A DNA stretch of 64,000 nt from JAADHI01 sp964451325 (GCA_964451325.1 CAYVHO010000007.1:51766-115765); one strand, 5' to 3'; counted from the first letter of the stretch, positions 16,201 through 24,101 are shown. The notes: a model not told the origin generated them from the letters alone. Numbers and translations are program-made.

Positions 16201-18180
16201 ATTATCGAACCCATCGGAGCAACGTATCATGATCCGGTCACGGGTAAAGAAATCCGGAGTGGCCCTATCGCGGATATTCATTCCATTGAGCCTGTTGGTT
16301 ATGGTTACAGCGGCAGCTTCCGAGAAATGGTTCTGATGCTGCATGACACCGTGCCTTATACGGCGCAGGTGGTGACGGAAGGGAATCCTCCGGGACAGAC
16401 CAAACGTGCGGCGATTGACGCCGGTCAGGTGCTCTTCTTCCAGATGCCTTATGATTTGGATTATGTGGCTGTGCCAATGTTGAATGGTGGAACGCACACA
16501 ACAGGAGGTGGACTTTTCTTTAAGGCGGAATCGATTGCAAAACGTCTGAAGAACAATCCAGATCCTTCATTGGTGTTTTCCTCCATCGCACACAAAAAAG
16601 ATCCGGGCACACCCCTGCTTCGGGCTTACCTTGGGGACACCATGGTGTTTAGAACACTTCATTCCATGATGAATGAATCCCATACCTGGCATTTGTCAGG
16701 CCATGCCTTCCGTACGGAGCGGTATGCGGGTAACTCGGATCTGCGTAATGCGCACCATATCGGTATTGCAGAACGCTATGACTTGCTCACCACTGCAGGT
16801 GGCCCTCAGAAAATGGCGGGAGACTATCTCCATTTCAATGGTCGTCCTTCGCATTTAGCCGAAGGCAGTTGGGGCATTATTCGTGTCTTCGATAAAAAGG
16901 TGGGTGATTTAAAAACCTTGCCTGGACATGATGAGGTTCCAAAATCGGCCAAGAATGTTTGTCCGCCGGATGCCCCAGTGAAACGCTTCAACGTTGTCGC
17001 AACTGACCACGCCATGAAGTATAATCCCAATGCACCGGATGCCATCGAAGTGGACTTTGACCGAAAACTGCTCGTGTCAAACCCGACCGGTAAGCTCTTT
17101 ATGCTGGAAGGCGACATGGCCAAAGTTGCAGGCGGTGAGCATCCGCATCCCTTGACGCTTCGTGTCAATTCTGGGGACTGTATCAAGATCAACCTGCGTA
17201 ACAACCTGAAGGATCATAAAGCATCCTTTAGTGCGGATATGCTGGCTTTTGACCCGAAAGATTCTCATGGCGTCAATGTCGGCTACAACAAAGGGGATCA
17301 GACCGTCAAACCCGGTAAGAGTAGAACCTACACCTTCTACGCACCGCCGGAATATGGCGAGTTTTCAACGATCGTATGGGATTGGGGTAACTTCATCAAT
17401 TCCGTCCGTGACGGGCTTTATGGCGGGATCATCGTCGGACCCCGTGGCGCAAAATATCGCGACCCGATGACTGGCGAAGACATCTCCATGAAAAATGCCT
17501 GGGCAGCGGATGTGATTCTTGATCGCAGCAACCCGACCATGGCCGGACGTTCAGACTATCGTGATGTGGCCCTCTATTTCCAGGATGAGGACAACATCAT
17601 TGGAACGGCCTTTATGCCTTACATTCAGCAGATTGCAGGATTGACAGGTGTGAATTACCGGATTGAGCCTTGGATGTACCGTGAAGAGAATGGTTGTGAA
17701 TTGGGTACCATGTTCCAGCCTTGTCTTGCGGATGCGCCGGGTGATCCTGTGACACCGACCATCATGGCGCATGCGGGCGATCCTGTCCGGATTCATGTCT
17801 TTGGTGCTTTCAACGAGCAGAACCAGATGTTCAGCCTTGAAGGACACCAGTGGCCTCTGAAAATCAATATGCCTGGTGCGGATCAGATGCACACCGAGGA
17901 ATTTGGTTCTTCCGAAAACTTGGATGTATTTGTGAAGGCTGCGGGTGGCCCGACCCATCTGCCAGGTATTTATCTCTGGCAGAATCACCGCTTGCCTTAT
18001 ACGGCTGCGGGACAGTGGGGCTACTTCAAGGTGCTTCCGGCGGGGAGTCAGTCGATCCTTCCGCTTAATTCAGGTGGTGGCGTCGGTGGACGAACAGCCG
18101 AAGCGCCTGCAGAAAAGACACCTGAAGTCTTGTCTGGTGGCAGTGAGTCACTTGGCCCGATTTCAATGCTTGAGAAATAA
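13243..18180 (+). CDS. Giant multi-domain multicopper oxidase (MofA/OmpB-like)
   Basis: The 1645-residue exported protein has a signal peptide (NILRGALVLLLTFSAQGWALA) and at least two sets of cupredoxin copper motifs. Set one: LHIHG (H226, H228), FHSHAG (H274, H276), HSHHPHGG (from 433) and the type 1/type 3 motif HCHVAHHYVAGM (510-521). Set two: IHPHF (829-831), WHDHALGG (969-971) and HTWHLSGH (1147-1154); later cupredoxin-like domains continue to 1600. Size and layout recall MofA of Leptothrix and OmpB-type oxidases of Geobacter, linked to manganese oxidation or iron reduction; the substrate here is unknown. GGGAGG precedes the ATG. It is read from a consensus sigma-54 promoter and ends at a strong terminator. 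Confidence 0.92.
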   Translation: MERSGRNILRGALVLLLTFSAQGWALAAGDGHSHSEDSSTVKVASTDWKMKLKAQIQREESKEGDTGRSAQVEKAMGSLMNEIRGYAEETGNTGPFSHLSTMQQMDRSWFLGPTGAGESVTTGGRCPSNAPVKELDITAINVEVTLNQWLDFHPGYMYAMTSDIKAVREEERQNATARTTPGYNPGAVSLGHQTDLITPLIIRGNQGDCMVIIFRNEVEDEDAGLHIHGSSQIIQSTGQPATSVNPDSNIAPGKSVVFEWYIQPDHQEGSHAFHSHAGREPGSLGLIGAFIVEPMGAIYLNPITGKPAQSGWQMMIAYDDIIDPLSKDFREFVLVYHEVGDESFRPLNRDGEMIPQRDPNTDAYRPSARAMNFRSEPFGINNLAMQEKYFHMEDESMSYSSYTFGDAPTTIPRSYMGDPAKFRLIHGGGEVFHSHHPHGGSIRWLRQPKADDKGEELLTAAWDNPVKFPVIRTISDRVDVEVIGPAEVIDLQTECGSGLCQQLAGDFLFHCHVAHHYVAGMWGYWRVYNTIQSGNYPFVSTDAMVPLKELPDRVGRMEPAVTSDKLVGKTMDWFDKKWNITKKVSDWSKDIPDISVKDWVTMMVPPMGEPGHTSDEKGQILAYDASVWDWTWKGLKAMGEKEATGQFANPKYKSPMPGKRPPILFERKTGKIAWPHFKPHFGKRVPFARHHGPAPWLEPIHMDKNNGSLAGDPGSIGAPGEETTQPARPGEQGRWSLCPEGAGRKQYTIHFIQTPITMNDGIGDQKKVIDPNGTIYVLHEDVAKVRANPDLAKPLVYRANIYDCIDVILKSEWVDNNPTNFQMSKINIHPHFIQFDNQASDGVISGFSYDQSVRPFTMLGKTETRGLPAPMNALQMADTEIGAIQIKIKMGKGATPFHENTDIMLGMHQVETSEIRWIRKIEHDAKTGVDTLTFSEPLKHAHKKDEIVSTEFVRYRLWADADVGTVFWHDHALGGTTWPHGAVGALIIEPIGATYHDPVTGKEIRSGPIADIHSIEPVGYGYSGSFREMVLMLHDTVPYTAQVVTEGNPPGQTKRAAIDAGQVLFFQMPYDLDYVAVPMLNGGTHTTGGGLFFKAESIAKRLKNNPDPSLVFSSIAHKKDPGTPLLRAYLGDTMVFRTLHSMMNESHTWHLSGHAFRTERYAGNSDLRNAHHIGIAERYDLLTTAGGPQKMAGDYLHFNGRPSHLAEGSWGIIRVFDKKVGDLKTLPGHDEVPKSAKNVCPPDAPVKRFNVVATDHAMKYNPNAPDAIEVDFDRKLLVSNPTGKLFMLEGDMAKVAGGEHPHPLTLRVNSGDCIKINLRNNLKDHKASFSADMLAFDPKDSHGVNVGYNKGDQTVKPGKSRTYTFYAPPEYGEFSTIVWDWGNFINSVRDGLYGGIIVGPRGAKYRDPMTGEDISMKNAWAADVILDRSNPTMAGRSDYRDVALYFQDEDNIIGTAFMPYIQQIAGLTGVNYRIEPWMYREENGCELGTMFQPCLADAPGDPVTPTIMAHAGDPVRIHVFGAFNEQNQMFSLEGHQWPLKINMPGADQMHTEEFGSSENLDVFVKAAGGPTHLPGIYLWQNHRLPYTAAGQWGYFKVLPAGSQSILPLNSGGGVGGRTAEAPAEKTPEVLSGGSESLGPISMLEK

Positions 18181-18201
18181 GGAGGTGTAAGAAGGTCATT
18201 C

Positions 18202-18243
18202 GTCGGGGTAGGGGAGATACATTCCTCTGCCCCGACTTTTTTT
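18202..18243 (+). terminator. Intrinsic terminator after the oxidase gene
   Basis: GTCGGGGTAGGGGA pairs with TCCTCTGCCCCGAC (14 positions, two of them G-T) around a 7-base loop and is followed by seven T. It stands between the oxidase and the cupredoxin-like gene, whose ribosome site begins right after the T-run, so it would limit read-through rather than end an isolated gene. Confidence 0.85.
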
Positions 18244-18257
18244 GGAGGATATAGGCT

Positions 18258-18842
18258 GTGAAAAAAATATGCGACTTTGCTTTGATCATTTTTATCCTTG
18301 GCATTGTCGGGATCACTGAGACGCTTCCTGCCTCGGCCTATGAAGAGATGAATGTTTCCAATGGTGGATCGATTTCCGGGACGATCACGATAGAAGGGCA
18401 GATTCCCAAACCGAGGGTTTTTGCACTGATTCAGTTTCCCTTCAGGCCCTTTTGCAAAAAGATATCTGACGGGGAGGGGAACGTCCGTCTAAAAGAATTT
18501 ATTGTGGATAAACAGAATCAGGGTTTGTGGGAAGCCGTTGTCTCTATTCAAAAAATTGAAAAAGGAAAACCCTATCGTCCGACCATTACAGATTTTGTTG
18601 CAGTAGACTGTATGTTTCATCCAGCGGATGTCGCAGATGAGGAACAATTTGTGCTTGGAGACGACGGTAAGCTGCGTCATCAGCACCCGAACGTGGCCAT
18701 TATTCACAATAACCAGCGTATGAACATGATCAATCGTGACCCGGTCGTACACAATATTCAGGTTTACCAAAATGAAAAAGGAAACATCATCTTAAACTCG
18801 CCCTTGCCTGTCTCAGATCAACCACGGGGGGGGGTGTTTTAA
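18258..18842 (+). CDS. Cupredoxin-like exported protein, N-terminal part (frame broken at a G9 run)
   Basis: A GTG start at 18258 after GGAGG (18244-18248) gives a signal peptide (ICDFALIIFILGIVGITETLPASA), then a beta-rich region starting GGSISGTITIEGQIPKPRVF, and the segment DPVVHNIQVYQNEKG, whose His resembles the first type 1 copper ligand of plastocyanin-like proteins. The frame stops at 18840-18842 just after a run of nine G. With one G fewer the frame would run on into the C-terminal part at 18872-19204. It lies directly after the giant oxidase, so an electron-transfer or copper-delivery role is plausible. Whether the break is real, phase-variable or a sequencing error cannot be told here. 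Confidence 0.8.
   Translation: MKKICDFALIIFILGIVGITETLPASAYEEMNVSNGGSISGTITIEGQIPKPRVFALIQFPFRPFCKKISDGEGNVRLKEFIVDKQNQGLWEAVVSIQKIEKGKPYRPTITDFVAVDCMFHPADVADEEQFVLGDDGKLRHQHPNVAIIHNNQRMNMINRDPVVHNIQVYQNEKGNIILNSPLPVSDQPRGGVF
18826..18834 (+). repeat. Homopolymer G9 at the frame break
   Basis: Nine consecutive G interrupt the cupredoxin-like gene. With eight G the two halves form one open frame (PRGGVLNYKKGRR) leading into CGMHEFM. Confidence 0.9.
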
Positions 18843-18871
18843 ATTATAAAAAAGGTCGGAGAATTTCTCAG

Positions 18872-19204
18872 ATGATCTGTGGCATGCATGAATTTATGCA
18901 GAGCTGGGGTTTTGTCGTGAGAAATCCCTATTACGCAAAGACCGAAAAAGACGGCTCTTACCATATTTATGATATTCCTCCGGGTACTTACGAAGTGAGT
19001 ATTTGGCATCCGCATTCAAAGATTTACAACAAAACCGTGACCGTGAAACCCAATAAAACCAGCCGAATGGATTTTGTTTTTAATGCGGAGCTAATCCGGC
19101 GGCCTTCGTACGAATCGCAGGAACAAACACGCTTGGATACGGCGACTCCGAAAGATCACAAGCTACAAGAAGGTGATGACCGTATTTTGATCGGTGGCGA
19201 GTAA
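18872..19204 (+). CDS. Cupredoxin-like protein, C-terminal part
   Basis: This frame continues the preceding gene after the G9 run. It opens with MICGMHEFMQSWGFVV, where Cys, His and Met (C-x2-H-x2-M) would complete a type 1 copper site with the His in the first part. Then comes a carboxypeptidase-regulatory-like fold (TEKDGSYHIYDIPPGTYEVSIWHP) and a charged tail. Nothing resembling a ribosome site stands before the ATG at 18872, so independent translation is unlikely. Full length, if restored, would be about 315 residues. The family resembles methylamine-utilisation or plastocyanin-like periplasmic proteins; the exact role is unknown. Confidence 0.75.
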   Translation: MICGMHEFMQSWGFVVRNPYYAKTEKDGSYHIYDIPPGTYEVSIWHPHSKIYNKTVTVKPNKTSRMDFVFNAELIRRPSYESQEQTRLDTATPKDHKLQEGDDRILIGGE

Positions 19205-19332
19205 TTTTAGAATTTGTGATGATATCGGGTGATCTTTTGAAACTATGTACGAATTAAGGGTGGAGGTGGGCTAAGGATAGCATTTTTTTACAACACGGTG
19301 TTTAATGCAGTCTTTAAATTCAAGGAGGACTT

Positions 19333-19791
19333 ATGTTTATTTTAGTGGTGACTTGGATTCATGTGATTGCGGCAATGCTGTGGGTGGGTGGAATGCTGTT
19401 TTTTTCGCTGGTGCTTGTCCCCTGTTTAAAGCCGGGGCTCGGTGAGGCCTTGCGGGCTGATGTGATGCGGCGCGTGGGGCTTCGGTTTCGGGTCGTGGGT
19501 TGGATTTCGATTGTCGTGCTTCTAATGACAGGGTTTCTACGCTTGTATCAGGAAGGACGTGCATTGGCGTCCTATGGTACGGTGTTTCATCTGAAGCTTT
19601 TTCTCGTGTTTGTTATGATTTTACTGACCTTGTTACATGATTTGGTCCTCGGGCCTAAATCTATTGCCTTGAGCCGTTCGATGGGGCAGCCAAGCCCTTT
19701 GCAAAAGAAAGTGCGCTGGATCGCGCGCTTCAACCTTGTGATTGCTTTGCTGATTGTTTGTGCTGCCGTTTCTTTTGTGCGGGGTTTTTAA
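19333..19791 (+). CDS. CopD/DUF4149-like integral membrane protein
   Basis: The 152-residue protein has four predicted membrane helices: WIHVIAAMLWVGGMLFFSLVLVP, VGWISIVVLLMTGFL, LKLFLVFVMILLTLLHDLVLGP and FNLVIALLIVCAAVSFV. The H-x3-M-x-W-x-G pattern in helix 1 and the later LHDLVLGP are typical of CopD-like proteins, some of which help copper import into the cytoplasm. AAGGAGG lies before the start. Its place behind the multicopper oxidase and cupredoxin genes supports a link with copper supply to the oxidase, but the family is also found in other respiratory settings. Confidence 0.78.
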   Translation: MFILVVTWIHVIAAMLWVGGMLFFSLVLVPCLKPGLGEALRADVMRRVGLRFRVVGWISIVVLLMTGFLRLYQEGRALASYGTVFHLKLFLVFVMILLTLLHDLVLGPKSIALSRSMGQPSPLQKKVRWIARFNLVIALLIVCAAVSFVRGF

Positions 19792-19823
19792 TTCGTAGTC
19801 ATTTTTCGATTCAGGTTTTCAGG

Positions 19824-20408
19824 ATGGAGACAATGGATCCTAAATTAGAATATCGCCATTCCGAAATAAAAAATCAAGATCCGATTAAAACCTTAAAAAT
19901 TGAGCATCTCGAAACGATACAGCGTTTGCAGATGATTGAACGAAGTTTGCAATACCTCGAGAGTTTGCCAAGCCAAACGGCCATGAAACGCTGTAAAATC
20001 GAGCAGTCTCGTTTGAGGACTTGGATCAATGCGCTTGATGGGCGCATGACGCTGCACTTTCTGATGGAGGAAGAGGGGCTCTTCCCGACTTTGTCGGAAT
20101 ATCTCGGCAAGGAGCATGGCCCGATAGAGGTCATGATTGAGGAACATGCTGAAATTAAAAATCTTTTATCCGAGTGGAAAGATGAGGTGGGAGGTTTGAG
20201 TCAGTCTTTGTCTGGCGCTCTACGGGATGCGTGTTTGAAACGCGTGCTCACCCTGGGAGATATGGCGATTAGCAGGCTTCGTCTCCACATTAACAAAGAA
20301 AATCAGATTCTTTTTAAAATCAGTGAGCTTTCCTTGTCTCAAAAAGAAAAACATCTTGTTGCGCAAAAACTTCAAGATATCGAAACGACCTATCTTAAAA
20401 ACATCTAA
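19824..20408 (+). CDS. Hemerythrin HHE-domain protein
   Basis: From the ATG at 19824 the protein has 194 residues and no signal peptide. It shows the HHE pattern of di-iron four-helix proteins: an early His (KIEHLETIQRL), HFLMEEEGLFPTL, GKEHGPIEVMIEEHAEI and a last HINKENQILF. Family members bind oxygen or nitric oxide or sense iron and redox state in the cytoplasm. A longer reading from 19758 overlaps the upstream gene and lacks support. It follows the CopD-like gene by about 30 bases, so the two are likely co-transcribed, and a terminator follows it. Confidence 0.85.
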   Translation: METMDPKLEYRHSEIKNQDPIKTLKIEHLETIQRLQMIERSLQYLESLPSQTAMKRCKIEQSRLRTWINALDGRMTLHFLMEEEGLFPTLSEYLGKEHGPIEVMIEEHAEIKNLLSEWKDEVGGLSQSLSGALRDACLKRVLTLGDMAISRLRLHINKENQILFKISELSLSQKEKHLVAQKLQDIETTYLKNI

Positions 20409-20421
20409 CTTATTGTTATCT

Positions 20422-20450
20422 CAAGATAAAGCTATCTTGTAGATTTTTTT
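20422..20450 (+). terminator. Intrinsic terminator after the hemerythrin gene
   Basis: CAAGATA (20422-20428) pairs with TATCTTG (20433-20439) around AAGC, and seven T follow at 20444-20450. It closes the oxidase-associated cluster. The remaining bases to 20595 hold no recognisable element except the ribosome site GGGAGGA before the next gene. Confidence 0.7.
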
Positions 20451-20595
20451 CTCTTTTTTTTAAACTTTCCTTCTATTTACTTTTTTCGTCGAAGTGTATT
20501 TGTTTCTGCCGATTTCTCGAAAATAGGCGGGGAAGAGTTGGTAAAAACAACGAGAACGTGAAGAAGTGGTATAGTAGCAGTGGGAGGACAAGACG

Positions 20596-20982
20596 ATGAA
20601 GAGACTACATAAACTAGTCACTGCCGTCTGTTTGGCCGTGATTTCAGTGTTTTTTTTGATGGTCTATACCATCATCGCGAAGGAGTTGCCTATTTTGGTT
20701 GATGTTGCAGAGCTCAATGAGACATATGATGGTAAACGTGTGGCTGTCATGGGTTGGGCGCATTCTGCTGAGACCCTGCGTGGGCGTATGGGTTCAAATT
20801 ATCTCAAGACAGAATTAGGAAAAAATGGTCAGATTGTAACGGTATTTACGGCGTTTCCGGCCTATAATATTGTGAATAATCGTGTGATCGTGCAAGGCAT
20901 CTACCATTATCATGGGCGCTACGGCGGCTATTTGGCAGAGCATTTTATTGACGCAGACACATTGATGCGTGATTGGGGATAA
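20596..20982 (+). CDS. Hypothetical exported or membrane-anchored OB-like protein
   Basis: The 128-residue product begins with a basic, hydrophobic segment (VCLAVISVFFLMVYTIIA), either a signal peptide or an anchor. The rest has a beta-strand pattern (DGKRVAVMGWAHSAETL...NNRVIVQGIYHYHGRYGGY) reminiscent of OB-fold proteins such as small periplasmic BOF-like domains. There are no cysteines or clear active-site residues. It stands alone between two terminators, so its neighbours do not indicate a function. I do not recognise a named family. Confidence 0.65.
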   Translation: MKRLHKLVTAVCLAVISVFFLMVYTIIAKELPILVDVAELNETYDGKRVAVMGWAHSAETLRGRMGSNYLKTELGKNGQIVTVFTAFPAYNIVNNRVIVQGIYHYHGRYGGYLAEHFIDADTLMRDWG

Positions 20983-21021
20983 ACAATTGATTTTAAATAT
21001 GACGAATCAGCGTTCGAATTG

Positions 21022-21057
21022 AGGCTGGGTTCTCTTAAAGAGACCCAGCCTTTTTTT
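21022..21057 (+). terminator. Intrinsic terminator after the OB-like gene
   Basis: AGGCTGGGT pairs with ACCCAGCCT, extended by TCTCTT/AAGAGA, followed by seven T. It lies between convergent genes but the T-run serves only the plus strand. Confidence 0.85.
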
Positions 21058-21173
21058 ATCCCCGAATTTGACGACAGCTTCCATAAAGCGCTTCGCAGCG
21101 ATAATTGTCTTTTCAGTTTTTCTCCTCCGTGCATTTGTGATATAAAATCGGCTTGATCTGTACTCATTTTAAG

Positions 21174-21908
21174 CTAAAAATCCGAACGATTTTGGCCCTT
21201 TTCATAGCCTTGAAGGAGTAAGGCCCATTTTTTTTCGGAGATAGAGGTCGATTCGTTTTTTTTTGCCAGTTTGCAAAAAGAGCGATGAAGGCGCGAAAGG
21301 TTTTGTTTTTTCCAGGCCTGTCCTTGTTTTTGGCAGCCCCGGTCAAAATCCAGCAAATAAATTTGGCCCCTTTGATTAATCAGAATGTTGTGGGCGTTTA
21401 AATCCGCATGATAAATACCTGAGTGATGGAAACGATGGATGGTTTGACCCGTTTCAAAAAGCATCTCTTTTGTCCAGGTCTCTTTCTGAAGATGCTCGGC
21501 CAGCGCTTGGCAAGCGGGCAGGGTCAGCGTGAGCAGGTCTGCCGTATAGGCCCAGCCGGACTTAATAACCCGTGCCGCGACGGGTCTGGGTACGCACAGC
21601 CCTTTTTCAAACATCAGCTTCAAAAGGTGCCATTCGGCCCAGGCGCGCGTCTGCTGAAGTCCCTGCCAGATATAATGATCTGTGAAAAATTTAGAAATGA
21701 ATCCCCCACGTCGATAATGACGCAGTACAAATTGATGCCCTTCGTCTCTGACAAACAACACACGGCCTCGTCCTCGGGCTTCTCCGAGCACTTTCCCTTT
21801 GTCGTGCCAAGCCTTAAAATCAAAGTGCTCGGCTGTGATTTTTTCGATGAGTGTGGCGTCATATAAAAAATGCTGATTTCCAATCCGTTGATACGAAGGG
21901 CTCACCAA
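21174..21908 (-). CDS. kdkA: 3-deoxy-D-manno-octulosonic acid (Kdo) kinase
   Basis: KdkA phosphorylates the Kdo residue on lipid A, a step in lipopolysaccharide core synthesis at the inner membrane. The 244-residue protein has the eukaryote-like kinase motifs of the family: an N-terminal strand pair with RHYRRGGF, the catalytic loop IYHADLNAHNILI (about residues 164-176) and the metal-binding LLDFDRG. The start region overlaps the divergent heptosyltransferase start by about 39 bases, so the two promoters lie inside each other's coding ends or one start is too far upstream. It supports an outer membrane with LPS. Confidence 0.88.
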   Translation of the reverse strand: MVSPSYQRIGNQHFLYDATLIEKITAEHFDFKAWHDKGKVLGEARGRGRVLFVRDEGHQFVLRHYRRGGFISKFFTDHYIWQGLQQTRAWAEWHLLKLMFEKGLCVPRPVAARVIKSGWAYTADLLTLTLPACQALAEHLQKETWTKEMLFETGQTIHRFHHSGIYHADLNAHNILINQRGQIYLLDFDRGCQKQGQAWKKQNLSRLHRSFCKLAKKNESTSISEKKWALLLQGYEKGQNRSDF

Positions 21909-22979
21909 AGACCGCTTCCTTTAAGCACAGCACCCGATTCCATTTGTATCTTACGGTTTTCTGCCTTGGGGGATATTTGCCATATGCTGCCCGTCATCCG
22001 TACCTTGCAAGCCACTTGGCCCACAACCCGGCTGACTTGGGTGATTGGCAGACTCGAAGCGCAGTTGGTGGGCGATATTCCGGGTATTGAGTTTATTATC
22101 TTTGATAAATCGGCGGGATGGTCGGCGTATCTAAAATTGCGTTCTAAAATGGCGAAACGGCGATTTGATATTTTGTTACACATGCAAACCTCAATGCGAG
22201 CCAATATGGCGAGTTTGATGATTCCTGCCGATTTGCGTTTGGGTTTTGATCCTGCGCGCGCAAAAGATCATCAGGCCTTTTTTACCACAGATCGCATCAA
22301 ATCGACAGCCTGTGAACACGTGATGGATGGTTTTTTTGGGTTTCTGAGCGCACTCGGGATTAAAGATAAAAATATTCAGTGGGATATTCCGATTCCTGGT
22401 GAGGCTGTAGATGTGGCGCAACAGTATATTCCTGAAGGCCAAAAGACGCTCGTCATCAGTCCTTGTGCCAGTGCACGTTTTAGAAATTTTAGAAATTGGC
22501 ATGTTGAAGGCTATGCGGCTTTGGCGGATTATGCGACAGAGAAACATGGTTTACGCGTGATTTTAATGGGTGGACCGACAGCGGTGGAAAAACAATACGG
22601 CGAGCAGATTTTAAGGTTAGCACACTGTCCGATTCTCAATCTTATTGGAAAAACGGGACTCAAAGAAGCGCTTGCTCTTTTGAGTCGTGCGACCGTCGTA
22701 CTTGCACCCGATTCCGGCCCGGCGCACATTGCCAATGCGGCTGGGACTCCGGTAATCGGTCTGTATGCGACAACAAACCCAAATCGCGCCCGGGCATATT
22801 TAAGTGAACAATGGCTGGTCAGTCAATACCCGGAGGCCGTTCGTATCTTCCTTAAAAAAAGCGTCGATGAAGTGCCTTGGGGGACGCGTGTCCGTTACGA
22901 GGAGGCCATGTCCCTGATCAAAATTGACGCGGTTACGCAAAAATTGGATCAGTTGATGGCCTCTCTCTCACAGCCTTAA
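21870..22979 (+). CDS. ADP-heptose:LPS heptosyltransferase (glycosyltransferase family 9)
   Basis: The protein has the GT9 pattern of LPS heptosyltransferases: ICILRFSALGDICHMLPVIRTLQATWP at the N-terminus, VISPCASARFRNFRNWHVEGYAAL, a middle GLKEALALLSRATVVLAPDSGPAHIANAAGTPVIGLYATTNP, and a helical C-terminus. It would add L-glycero-D-manno-heptose to the inner core. The conserved N-terminal strand begins only about 25 residues in, so the true start may be later (for example ATT near 21948), which would also remove the overlap with kdkA. Whether it is WaaC, WaaF or WaaQ type is not decided. Confidence 0.87.
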   Translation: MLISNPLIRRAHQRPLPLSTAPDSICILRFSALGDICHMLPVIRTLQATWPTTRLTWVIGRLEAQLVGDIPGIEFIIFDKSAGWSAYLKLRSKMAKRRFDILLHMQTSMRANMASLMIPADLRLGFDPARAKDHQAFFTTDRIKSTACEHVMDGFFGFLSALGIKDKNIQWDIPIPGEAVDVAQQYIPEGQKTLVISPCASARFRNFRNWHVEGYAALADYATEKHGLRVILMGGPTAVEKQYGEQILRLAHCPILNLIGKTGLKEALALLSRATVVLAPDSGPAHIANAAGTPVIGLYATTNPNRARAYLSEQWLVSQYPEAVRIFLKKSVDEVPWGTRVRYEEAMSLIKIDAVTQKLDQLMASLSQP

Positions 22980-23662
22980 GAAAGCAGTTGATGGTCTTTA
23001 AATTCTAAGATTCGTACCACGGATGCACCGTCTTCGGTGGAGATGACCCGTCGTGATCCGGGCAAATAATTACCTGCAACAAGACAGGGGTTTTCTGTAA
23101 AACTGTCGACATCTTTGAGTGTGCCGTCTCCAGAAAAATAAAAAACAACATATTGTGTCGTGAGGGATTTGTTGTCTTCCGTGGTCATGACTTCTTCAAT
23201 GTTGATCGTAAAGCGCATGCGGGGCGTTGTTCGGGAGATTTGACGAATACGGTCGTCTTTAAGTCGATAGCGTGACGCCATGCCGTCTCCGTGAATCAGG
23301 ATTTCTTTGCCGAGCGGATGATCGTCTGCCGATCCAAAAGTGACTGCATGTTTGCCATCGGCATCGTCAAAAGTTCTCCAGGCCCGATGAGAGGTAATCA
23401 TGCCGACTTCGTCATCAATCCATTTTTTTAAGTCTTCTTTCCCTGCGGGGAGTTCCATGTTTATTGTGAGATCCTTCCTGGATTTAATGCGGACATCCCC
23501 TTTGTAAATCGTCCCGTTGTCGTTACAGGTGAGGCTTGCCGTGAAGCCGGGGAAATCCTTTTTCCAGCGCGAGGTTTTATCAAAGGCCTGATTGAGCAAG
23601 GCTTTTGCTGCTGGATCATTTTTGATGTCTGTTTTTTCTTCTTTTTTTTCGTAAAGTGGCAT
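22976..23662 (-). CDS. DUF3386-family protein
   Basis: This 228-residue protein matches the DUF3386 pattern known mostly from cyanobacteria: a start with KALLNQAFDKTSRWKKDFPGFTASL, then GDVRIKSRKDLTINM and repeated short beta strands ending VRILEFKDHQLL. No signal peptide, cysteines or catalytic motif are evident. Its stop overlaps the convergent heptosyltransferase stop by four bases. The function is unknown; the fold is probably a beta-rich lipid- or ligand-binding one, which is inference. Confidence 0.75.
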   Translation of the reverse strand: MPLYEKKEEKTDIKNDPAAKALLNQAFDKTSRWKKDFPGFTASLTCNDNGTIYKGDVRIKSRKDLTINMELPAGKEDLKKWIDDEVGMITSHRAWRTFDDADGKHAVTFGSADDHPLGKEILIHGDGMASRYRLKDDRIRQISRTTPRMRFTINIEEVMTTEDNKSLTTQYVVFYFSGDGTLKDVDSFTENPCLVAGNYLPGSRRVISTEDGASVVRILEFKDHQLLS

Positions 23663-23738
23663 GAATTGCTCCTTTTTTTGAGTTTATGGTTTGAGGAAAG
23701 CGTAATTTACGGTGAAGGTTGTGCAATATGCAACAGAA

Positions 23739-24101
23739 TTAAAGTTTAAAGGTTTTGTCCCAGGCCTCCTCTTTAAATCCAAGCAGGGCTTCATGCTCTG
23801 TTAAAACAAAAGGACGTTTGACCAGTTTGCCATTTTTACTGAGCAATGCAATGCCTTCTTGTGCGTCCATGGTTTTGATCTTTTTGCTCAATTGCATTTC
23901 TCTGTATTGAATCCCTGAGGTGTTGAAGAGTAAGCGTAGATTGCCACCCAGTCGCGCCAAGGCCGTTTCCAGTTCTTTTTCTGTCGGCGGCTGCTCAACG
24001 ATGGGGATTTTTTTGTAGTCGATTTTGTTGGCATCAAGATATTTCAGTGCCTTGCGACAGGTGCTGCATTTTGAATATTCATAAATAACAACTTTGTTCA
24101 T
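23739..24101 (-). CDS. ArsC/Spx-family thioredoxin-like protein
   Basis: The 120-residue protein has the ArsC-type fold: MNKVVIYEYSKCSTCRKALKYLDANKI with a C-x-x-C active-site pair (C12, C15), the cis-Pro region (PIVEQPPTEKELETALARLGG), and KRPFVLTEHEALLGFKEEAW at the end. Relatives include arsenate reductases, YffB-type and Spx-type proteins; no ars genes are near, so arsenate reduction is only one option. The gene lies 20 bases upstream of nothing but follows murU on the same strand, so it may share that transcript. Confidence 0.82.
   Translation of the reverse strand: MNKVVIYEYSKCSTCRKALKYLDANKIDYKKIPIVEQPPTEKELETALARLGGNLRLLFNTSGIQYREMQLSKKIKTMDAQEGIALLSKNGKLVKRPFVLTEHEALLGFKEEAWDKTFKL

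Noticed and set aside
15364..16497. A 377-residue open frame on the minus strand inside the oxidase gene
   Set aside because: It is antisense to a clearly coding region with conserved copper motifs, and its product is His- and Arg-rich without a recognisable domain, as expected for a shadow frame.
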